The notes under the pieces: model-generated | What the model was told of the DNA's origin: nothing | The model's input: the letters and a program-made list of their open reading frames with translations, nothing else | Database searches by the model: none | Source of the DNA: JAHDDY01 sp964549375 | Lineage (GTDB): Bacteria; Pseudomonadota; Alphaproteobacteria; Rhodobacterales; Rhodobacteraceae | Length of the DNA: 32,358 nucleotides | Direction of reading: 5' to 3' | Assembly (NCBI GenBank): GCA_964549375.1 | Contig: CAZJWF010000026.1 | Location: 1 to 32,358, forward strand | Program-made: the position numbers and the translations under genes | In this document: positions 17,401 to 23,445 of the stretch, piece after piece | Numbering within the stretch: position 1 is the stretch's first letter | Layout: every line of letters starts with the position of its first letter

Positions 17401-17670
17401 ACGCTGATCGGCGGAACGGGCGACGACGTATTGTTTGGCGGCGGCGGTCGGGATTCTTTTGTATTCCGCCAAAATGATGGGGCGGACACGATCAGCGGTT
17501 TCCAAGATGGTATCGATGAGATTGATTTCAGCGATACAAATCTAAACTTCGGCAATCTTGCCATTAGTGATGATGGCACAGATACGACAGTGGATTATGG
17601 AACCGGCTCTGTCACCATTCTTGGAACGCTTCAATCGCAAATTACCGAGGATGATTTTAACTTCGCATAA
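14446..17670 (+). CDS. Secreted RTX calcium-binding protein with five PPC-type repeats
   Basis: A 1074-residue acidic protein. Residues 13-575 are five copies of a pre-peptidase C-terminal-like (PPC) beta domain of exactly 115 residues each, marked by DxDW(Y/F) at 29, 144, 259, 374 and 489 and by a DFGTIG motif. From about 583 the chain carries RTX nonapeptides (GGxGxDxLx) organised in four 88-residue units. It ends with DSFVFRQNDGADTISGF and a strand-rich, Phe-containing tail typical of type I secretion signals. There is no Sec signal peptide, which fits type I export. No ABC/MFP secretion genes are nearby. TAAGG lies 7 nt before the ATG at 14446; the TTG at 14440 is not needed. No catalytic domain is visible, so it is a likely adhesin or surface-layer protein. 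Confidence 0.88.
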   Translation: MDTIPADISTTEVITPGGTRESTIDTIGDRDWFRTELVAGLTYDILLEGTGTATELERVEYQIFDAFGNLILTENDFGTIGIERNSFTPPTDGTYFIAVAHDSNNGTGNYRLSLGVDEARNNVNTTNTLAVDGSVSGVVNAFNDQDWYAVTLEAGFSYNVRIEGTGTSEELSRVEYRIFDSSGNLLTTESDFGTIGVEENAFVAPSDGTFFIAALGDGSVDTGEYILSLDGDDTRGTIETTRSVSVGGTVSGSIESSNDQDWYRIDLLAGLSYEISLTGTGTSTGLDRVEFQIRDASGNLLTTESDFGTIGIETATFTPDADGTFYISANGDSPANRGDYQLSVGTDEARNSVDTTRTVEVGGDVTGTINGVGDQDWYAVTLEAGFDYNVTLEGAGTASDLPRVEFSIFDSNGTFLLSENDFGTLGIEERVFSPTTSGTFYISAEGSDNSFVGNYTLSVGDDDARSNVSTEREIAPGFAVTGEIGGLGDSDWYEIVFEAGVEYSITLEGDGSANALPNVEIVIHDSSGDVVASREDFGAAGTETILFTPTTSGTFYIAAEGENNLNAGGYILSVAGDTPLTVGSNEDDFLNGNAAAESFSGLGGDDAIFAGGGNDTVSGGAGEDILIGAAGDDLLIGGADGDVLSGGDGFDIASYEDAASAVRADLNDTAINTSEAVGDFYTSIEGLTGSNFDDNLRGTDEANILRGGEGDDLLFGRGGNDILEGGEGADRLFGSSGVDAASYENATAGVLADLNNNAVNTGEAGGDTYSVIENLIGSDHVDRLRGTNGANDLIGGDGNDVINARGGADVLNGGEGADRLFGGSGFDVASFEDAASAVLADLNDSAVNTGEAIGDFYSSIEGLNGSDFDDNLRGTDGANTLSGGDGDDRLFGRGGNDILEGGDGADQLFGSGGIDVASYENAANGVLADLNNSAVNGGDADGDTYSSIEDLIGSEFQDNLRGTNGANTLEGGGGGDRLFGRNGADTLIGGTGDDVLFGGGGRDSFVFRQNDGADTISGFQDGIDEIDFSDTNLNFGNLAISDDGTDTTVDYGTGSVTILGTLQSQITEDDFNFA
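14482..16170 (+). repeat. Five tandem 345-nt repeats (PPC-type domains)
   Basis: The codons for the first Asp of DxDW(Y/F) lie at 14530, 14875, 15220, 15565 and 15910, a spacing of exactly 345 nt each time. Amino acid identity between copies is moderate to high; the fifth is the most diverged (DSDWY, DFGAAG). The absence of any indel argues for selection on domain length after duplication. Confidence 0.9.
16396..17451 (+). repeat. Four tandem 264-nt RTX units in ABAB order
   Basis: Units begin at 16396, 16660, 16924 and 17188, each exactly 264 nt. Each opens with a (D)xAS(Y/F)E(D/N)A strand segment and ends with glycine-rich RTX nonapeptides. Units 1 and 3 share EDAASAV, GDFY and SIEGL. Units 2 and 4 share YENA, LADLNN and GDTYS. 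This is what a duplication of a two-unit block would produce. Confidence 0.88.
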
Positions 17671-18053
17671 TTCTTTAAGTCAGGTGTGATTTGCCATCGA
17701 CCTTTCATGGCATGTCCTTGACTAAAAAATATTTTCGAAGTCAACCAATCTGATTTCGCGTTGAATCTGGCGCGAAATCGGGTCGGTTTTGTATCCCCAA
17801 AATCCTCTGGGCGCGCACAAGGAGTGACATCCTGCTCCGCGCTATCATCTTCCATTTCGAAAATGTGCTGATGTTTTTGGCAGGAAATCTGCCGGAAACG
17901 ACGAGTTGACGAAAGATTCGAATCTAACAACGATGGAAAGTAAGGCGAGCTCTCGTTCCCCCCCAACCGAGGCTTGGTCCGCTTACTGACTGGGATACCC
18001 CCAGACTATCTGAGCAGATCTTGCCTCGGCTCGCTGATCCTCTTCGCGCGAGA
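17671..18053. other. 383-nt non-coding stretch between the convergent RTX and mrcA genes
   Basis: I see no convincing gene. At 17718-17744 TTGACT and AGTCAA enclose an A/T palindrome just after the RTX gene. At 17945-18034 several stems nest: GCGAG (17945-17949) with CTCGC (18030-18034), and CCGAGGC (17967-17973) with GCCTCGG (18023-18029). Inside is CTGGG/CCCAG (17990-18004) and a weaker ATCT/AGAT hairpin (18008-18019). On the minus strand this would be the 3' region of the mrcA transcript or a separate small RNA. No T-run terminator is present on either strand. Confidence 0.45.
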
Positions 18054-20900
18054 TCAATATAGCCCGCGCCCTCCTTGCAAGTCTTGGCTGGAATTGCCGA
18101 TGACACCCACGGGTTGTTGCGGTGCGCTGACAACCGGCTGACCGGGGAGAGGGGCAAATCCGACACCGGGCTGCTGGGGTTGATAGATTGGGTCTTGGAC
18201 GAAGATCGCTTGACCAGTTACCGGATCAATTCGGACGTTAGGCGCATTCGGATTCACCGCTTGCTGCGCTTGGCGAGGTTGAAACGGCTGCTGTGCGGGT
18301 TGCAAAGGCTGTCCCGGCTGGGGCAACGGCTGTCCCTGCTGAACTAACGGTTCGAATCCGGGTTGGTAGGGCTGCCCTTGTTGGCCAAACGCTTGGCCTG
18401 ACTGACCTAACGGCTGCCCTGATTGCTGGAACGGTTGGGGCTGTTGAGGGTTGTAAAGCCCCGTATCAACAAAGGTAGCCTGACCATTTTGGTCATAAAC
18501 GATGCTTTCCGTCGCATAGTCCAGCGGTGCTGTTCCCGCACGAAACGCCTCGTAAATCACATCGCGACCAAAAACCTCGGCAGAAACGCGCTCGCCGGTG
18601 TTCCGGTCAATCTTGACCAGTTCGACACCTTCAGGCGCTTCGAAACGTTCCGGGATGCGGTCGGCCATCGCGTTACGCATGAAGCGATCGAACACCGGAC
18701 CGCACAGCGCGCCACCAGACGCCTTTTCGCCAAGGGACTTGGGGTTATCGTACCCAATGTAGCATCCAAAGACGAGATTGGGCGTGAAGCCAACGAACCA
18801 AGCATCGCGCGCATCATTGGTTGTCCCAGTTTTACCGCCCACTGGGAAGCCGAGAAGCTGCAAGCGCGTTGCCGTGCCGCGCAGCACGACACCCTCCATC
18901 AGCGAAACAGTCTGGAACGCCGAAATCGGGTCCATCACCTGCTCGCGTTCACGCGGTGCGTTTTCGACAATCCAATCCGCATTGAGCGTTAACGGGTTGC
19001 CATCGCGATCACGGATAGATTCGACAAAACTCGGAACAACTTTCTTACCGCCATTTACGAACATCGAATACGCGGCGGCCATACGTGCCAGCGTTGTCTC
19101 ACCTGCGCCCAGTGAATAGGACAAATACGGTGGCATGTGGTCATAGACGCCGAACTTGCGCGCGGTTTCCGCAATCCGGTCCATGCCAATGCTCTGTGCG
19201 ATGCGGATTGTGATCAAGTTGATGGATTTCTCCAACCCGATACGCATCGGGATAGGCCCGTAATATTCGCCCTTGTTGTAGTTTTCGGGACGCCAGAGCT
19301 CTTGGTTCTCGCCCTGATAAACCGTGATCGGTGCATCAAGCACGACCGTTGCCGGAGTGTAGCCATTTTCAAAAGCAGCCGCATAGATAAAGGGTTTGAA
19401 GGCTGAACCCGGCTGACGAAGGGCTTGGGTGACGCGGTTAAACTCACTCTGCTGTGCGCTGAACCCGCCTTGCATGGCCAGTACGCGGCCAGTATCCGGT
19501 TCCATCGCGATAACCGCACCATTCGCCGCAGGCAATTGGCGCAAACCGTATTCAACTTCGGCATCTTCGGGCGCATCATCATCCGGGTCGAGTGCGGTCA
19601 GATAAATCACATCACCGCGCGCGAAAACCTGAGCAATCTTCGTGATCTTTGGTCCCAGACCATTGGGGGCGCGGCGACGCGCCCATTCGACGTTTTTGAG
19701 GAAAATCTTTTCGGTTCTGTCGCCTTCACCGACGATGCCGATGGTCGCTTCTTCCTTCGTCATCTCCAGAACGACGCCGACCATCCATTCGCCGACATCA
19801 CGTGGGAATCCGCCAAGCGCGGCCACACGCTCTTGCCACTTATCGTCGGGTGTCACCTTATCCAGCGGACCTCGATACCCATTGCGCCGCTCGAAACGAG
19901 ATAACCCTTCGCGCAAGGCATCGGCAGCGTATTCTTGCATCTCGCCGTCCAGCGTCGTGCGGATTTGCATGCCACCACCATAGAGACGGCGATCCGCATA
20001 CTCCTCAGGCTTTTCGATGCCGTTCGTTTCCGCTTCTGTTTTCAGTGCAGCGAGCATTTTGCCGCGCACTTCTTCGACGATATATCCGGCGGCCCAGTCG
20101 TATGTGTCGGCGACACGCTCTTTTTTGGTTTGGCGCGTCACGAGCGGCTTTTTCTTTGCCGCCTCAGCCACGTCTTTGTCCAAATGGTCATTATCGACCA
20201 TTTCATTCAGCACATAGTTACGACGCGCCACAGCAGTTTTCGTATTGCGGGTCGGGTGTAAAGCTGACGGAGCCTTGGGCAAAGCCGCGAGATATGCGGC
20301 CTCTTCCGGTTCCAAATAGATCAGCTCTTTGCCGAAGTAATTTTGAGCAGCCGCCGCGACGCCATAGCTGCGTGCGCCGAGGTAGATCTGGTTCAGATAG
20401 ATTTCGAGGATTTGCTCCTTAGTCAGCGCTTCCTCAATGCGAACCGCGAGTATCCCCTCTTTAATCTTCCGGGTGATGCTGCGCTCATTCGTCAAGATCA
20501 TGTTTTTCACGACCTGTTGCGTAATCGTCGACGCACCGCTGAGACGTCCACCCCGGCGAAAGGTGTCGATGTTCCGCACCATCGCTTTTGCGATACCGAC
20601 GGGATCAATGCCCCGGTGGTTGTAAAAGTTTTTGTCTTCCGCGCTGATGAAAGCGTTCTTAACCAGATCAGGCACATTCGCGATTTCGATTACCGCACGC
20701 TGTTCCTTGGCAAATCGGGCAACCGTATTTCCGTCATCGTCCATGACGACCGACGTTTCCGGTGGCGTGTAATCTTCCAAATCCGCAAACTCTGTCGGCA
20801 GATCGCGGCTGTGCCACCAGATCGCGCCGATTGCGATTACAGTACCGACGGCGAACAACATCGCCAATGTACTAAAGATGTAGCCTAGGAAACGGAACAT
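18054..20900 (-). CDS. mrcA: Penicillin-binding protein 1A (bifunctional transglycosylase/transpeptidase)
   Basis: A class A PBP that polymerises and cross-links peptidoglycan at the inner membrane, facing the periplasm. One N-terminal membrane helix spans residues 7-29. The GT51 domain has catalytic Glu88 in SAEDKNFYNHRG and the GASTITQQ motif. An OB-like insert follows. The transpeptidase has SAFK at 499-502, SIN at 559-561 and KTG at 690-692. The chain ends in a Gln/Pro-rich low-complexity tail (about 816-948), unusually long. A frame opens earlier at a TTG (20930), but AGAGGG 5 nt before the ATG at 20900 marks the start. It follows amiC on the same strand by 138 nt. Confidence 0.96.
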   Translation of the reverse strand: MFRFLGYIFSTLAMLFAVGTVIAIGAIWWHSRDLPTEFADLEDYTPPETSVVMDDDGNTVARFAKEQRAVIEIANVPDLVKNAFISAEDKNFYNHRGIDPVGIAKAMVRNIDTFRRGGRLSGASTITQQVVKNMILTNERSITRKIKEGILAVRIEEALTKEQILEIYLNQIYLGARSYGVAAAAQNYFGKELIYLEPEEAAYLAALPKAPSALHPTRNTKTAVARRNYVLNEMVDNDHLDKDVAEAAKKKPLVTRQTKKERVADTYDWAAGYIVEEVRGKMLAALKTEAETNGIEKPEEYADRRLYGGGMQIRTTLDGEMQEYAADALREGLSRFERRNGYRGPLDKVTPDDKWQERVAALGGFPRDVGEWMVGVVLEMTKEEATIGIVGEGDRTEKIFLKNVEWARRRAPNGLGPKITKIAQVFARGDVIYLTALDPDDDAPEDAEVEYGLRQLPAANGAVIAMEPDTGRVLAMQGGFSAQQSEFNRVTQALRQPGSAFKPFIYAAAFENGYTPATVVLDAPITVYQGENQELWRPENYNKGEYYGPIPMRIGLEKSINLITIRIAQSIGMDRIAETARKFGVYDHMPPYLSYSLGAGETTLARMAAAYSMFVNGGKKVVPSFVESIRDRDGNPLTLNADWIVENAPREREQVMDPISAFQTVSLMEGVVLRGTATRLQLLGFPVGGKTGTTNDARDAWFVGFTPNLVFGCYIGYDNPKSLGEKASGGALCGPVFDRFMRNAMADRIPERFEAPEGVELVKIDRNTGERVSAEVFGRDVIYEAFRAGTAPLDYATESIVYDQNGQATFVDTGLYNPQQPQPFQQSGQPLGQSGQAFGQQGQPYQPGFEPLVQQGQPLPQPGQPLQPAQQPFQPRQAQQAVNPNAPNVRIDPVTGQAIFVQDPIYQPQQPGVGFAPLPGQPVVSAPQQPVGVIGNSSQDLQGGRGLY

Positions 20901-21038
20901 TCTGACCCTCTGGTTCCGAACGCCAACCAAGATTGGCGACGCAGCTTCATTTGCCCGTATTAGCCTGCGATGAAGGATGGCGAAACTAAGTACATGAAGG
21001 CAGTTTCACCGCAGGTGTCGTTTATGCATCACATATCG

Positions 21039-22811
21039 TTACCGATTTGCAAAATCTCGTGCTCCGGTGACGTGGCGAAACTTATCAATCGCCCGTTTCA
21101 CTGCTTTTGCGGTTTTCAGCCGCCATTCTGTCGATTGCAGGCGCTCACGGTCCGTCTCGTTTGACAAAAATCCCAGCTCCAACAACACCGAAGGCATATC
21201 AGGTGCCTTAAGAACGTGGAAACTATCTTTTCGGAGAGGACGTCGCAAAACGGGAGTTTCTTTGGCGACTTCGGCAACCACCAGTTCAGCAAATTTCAAT
21301 GACCGGGCCTGAGTTTCACGCCGCGCCAAATCCACCAGCAAACGCGCGACATCCGCGCGCTCGGCTGCCAAATCAACACCGGCAACCTTTTTGTCGCGCT
21401 TGGTTGCAAAGTCATCCAAAGCCTCAACCGATGCTTCTTCGGTTAAGGTGTAAGCCGTCGCGCCTTTGGCACGCTTGTTCAGACTCCAATCTGCATGAAT
21501 CGAGATGAACAAATCCGCTTCTTTGCGGCGCGCGAATTCAACCCTCTTTGGCAATCTCACGCGAATATCCGCCTCGCGCGTCAAAAACACATCGTAGCGC
21601 GGATCATCTTCAAGCAGGTTCGCGAGGGTCACGGCAAATTCGAGGTTAATCTCTTTTTCCGTTACGTCGATTTCCGACCCCGTGCCCGGATCGCGGCCGC
21701 CATGTCCAGGGTCCAAGACGATACGAAGCGGAGGCCGTTTCGATTTTTTCGGTTCGATCTTTTCGATCTCAGCAGCAATTTCCGGTTTTGAGTCCGGCTG
21801 CGCTTCTACGTCAGATGCGACTGTCGGCTTTGCCTTGGCCTCCACCACCGGCAACAGCGGGGGAAGGATCGGGGCGGGTGGCAGCGGCGGCGGGGCCGCG
21901 ACTTTCTGAGATAAAATGACAGTCTGCGGGAGAAGTTCCGGGGTCTTTTCTGGCGACAGCGCTGCTGTCTCCGTATTTTCGCTCTCCAAGGCCGGTGGGA
22001 TCGCCGGAACCGCAGGAGGGGAAGTCGTTGGGGCCGCGGCGATGCTGGGCGCAACAACGATAGGAGCCAAAGGAGCCGTGATGATCGCCGGGGCAACCTC
22101 GACCACTGGCTCACCCGCATCGGCGGGCACAACGATCAAATCATTTTCTGTCACGCGAGGCGCAGTTCCGTTTAGCGCATCGCTCAACAGGTCAAATTGT
22201 GCAGTATCTGGATCAAAGCGCCGGGCACGGAACAACGATTTCGTTGCAGGATCAACCGTCGAAGCCACCGGTAAATTCGTCACAGATACCCGCCCCGGCA
22301 AAGGCAGCGAATCCAAATCAGGGAGGATTTCAGGCGCCGCTCCCGGCACTGCAGCCGTTGGCACTTCTAGGCCCGACGGCGGTGAAGGCGGAAGATTCGC
22401 CAGATCAATTTCGTATTTGAAACGCGGTCCGGATCGCGACAGCTTGCGCCGCAATACTTGCGTTGGCCCGGATAAAATCAGAACCAAACGGGACACCCCC
22501 GGTTGAAATAGTCCAAAATTGTACTTTCGGATGAGCGGGCTGTCGACATAGCCGCTGGGGCGCGGCAAGCGCCACTGCAACTCAGGCAAATCAATCACAA
22601 GGCGATACGGCCCGGGCATTGTAAAAAGATTCGGCTCAATCGGAGCGTTTGTGTTCAAAACGACTCGCGTGAAGCCCTGATGTGTCTGAATTCTGACTTT
22701 TTCGACAGCCGGCGGAGCCGCGTGCGCGGGCACAACAAAAAAGCCCACCACCAACAAAAGCGGCAAAATCACGCGCAACGCGAGAGAAAGCGGGCGTTTT
22801 CCGCGCATCAT
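21039..22811 (-). CDS. amiC: N-acetylmuramoyl-L-alanine amidase (AmiC type)
   Basis: A periplasmic zinc amidase that cleaves the stem peptide from MurNAc, needed for cell separation. Residues 1-31 are a signal peptide ending PAHAA. An AMIN domain spans about 36-140, followed by a Pro/Ala-rich linker of some 220 residues. Amidase_3 runs from about 362 to 580, with His370 (DPGHGG), the KEINLEF Glu, His439 (SIHAD) and Glu545 (LLELGFLSN). At 590 residues it is longer than usual because of the linker. A double ATG opens the gene at 22811. It is divergent from rne and upstream of mrcA, an arrangement familiar from Rhodobacterales. Confidence 0.93.
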   Translation of the reverse strand: MMRGKRPLSLALRVILPLLLVVGFFVVPAHAAPPAVEKVRIQTHQGFTRVVLNTNAPIEPNLFTMPGPYRLVIDLPELQWRLPRPSGYVDSPLIRKYNFGLFQPGVSRLVLILSGPTQVLRRKLSRSGPRFKYEIDLANLPPSPPSGLEVPTAAVPGAAPEILPDLDSLPLPGRVSVTNLPVASTVDPATKSLFRARRFDPDTAQFDLLSDALNGTAPRVTENDLIVVPADAGEPVVEVAPAIITAPLAPIVVAPSIAAAPTTSPPAVPAIPPALESENTETAALSPEKTPELLPQTVILSQKVAAPPPLPPAPILPPLLPVVEAKAKPTVASDVEAQPDSKPEIAAEIEKIEPKKSKRPPLRIVLDPGHGGRDPGTGSEIDVTEKEINLEFAVTLANLLEDDPRYDVFLTREADIRVRLPKRVEFARRKEADLFISIHADWSLNKRAKGATAYTLTEEASVEALDDFATKRDKKVAGVDLAAERADVARLLVDLARRETQARSLKFAELVVAEVAKETPVLRRPLRKDSFHVLKAPDMPSVLLELGFLSNETDRERLQSTEWRLKTAKAVKRAIDKFRHVTGARDFANR

Positions 22812-23445
22812 ACTCGATCCAATCCGTTAACTGCCCCTCTTTTCGGGGGCTGAAATTAATTCTCTGATAACACAAACATCGCATTTGGAAAAAACCATTT
22901 GGCACCCCCTGTCCTTAAGGGGTATCGTCAGGATAAGTTCCAAGCTGGGATACAGCCTACGGACGATTTGGTCGAAAACCCGACAAATTTTGGGTTTAGA
23001 CAGTGAATGGAAAAGAATTTCGTCAGGTCGATCACCGGATCGACCCACGACGAGGAGATTGGGACCGTCCCTTTGTCCGATTTACGTGGGCGCGAGGCGC
23101 AGAAAATTACTGCGGATGCAACGGCATTCGAACCAAGAACCGGACGCAAAGCGTCCACGCGCACGGACAACAAAATTGTACGTGCCAACAGGCGAAACAG
23201 ATGATCAACGACGCGACAGACTTGCGAACCGTCCGCTCCTCCGCCCCGGCGCAGCAGCGTGATTGCGGTGTTGCAGCATGGCGTCATCGCGCGAAAACGC
23301 GCGGCGCTGCGGCCACGGCCAGCGCGCGATCTTACAATTTTAGAAAGGCGGAGGCGCATCACGCGCCGCCGCGACCCGTTTTTCTCGTCAATAGATGGGA
23401 GCACGGGCCGCCGGGCGCATATGCGCCGTCCGAACTGATGACTGC
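22812..23445. promoter_or_regulatory. amiC-rne divergent intergenic region with structured rne leader
   Basis: 634 nt with no convincing gene. Toward rne several perfect stems occur: GGTCGATC/GATCGACC with an ACCG loop (23026-23045), CGCGCG/CGCGCG with an AAAA loop (23288-23303), GCGCTG/CAGCGC (23304-23325), and the 14-bp palindrome GGCGCATATGCGCC (23414-23427) ending 18 nt before the rne ATG. A CCTTAAGG palindrome within an ACCCC/GGGGT stem (22904-22923) is closer to amiC. Long structured leaders that feed back on RNase E are known in E. coli; a similar role here is inferred. I could not identify promoter boxes confidently. Confidence 0.55.

Noticed and set aside
16177..17450. Repeated DNA that could be mistaken for a CRISPR or satellite array
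   Set aside because: The repeats are in frame, code for RTX units and have no direct repeat-spacer structure.
17631..17966. A 111-codon minus-strand frame after mrcA
   Set aside because: It begins at a TTG in a G-run, overlaps the 3' end of the RTX gene and shows no family pattern or Shine-Dalgarno.
20901..20930. Ten-residue TTG extension of PBP1A
   Set aside because: The ATG at 20900 has AGAGGG at good spacing and begins directly with the membrane anchor; the TTG lies in a small hairpin (20921-20938).
21916..22506. A 196-codon plus-strand frame inside amiC
   Set aside because: It is an antisense shadow of the Pro/Ala-rich linker, giving a Gly/Ser/Thr-rich product with no pattern.
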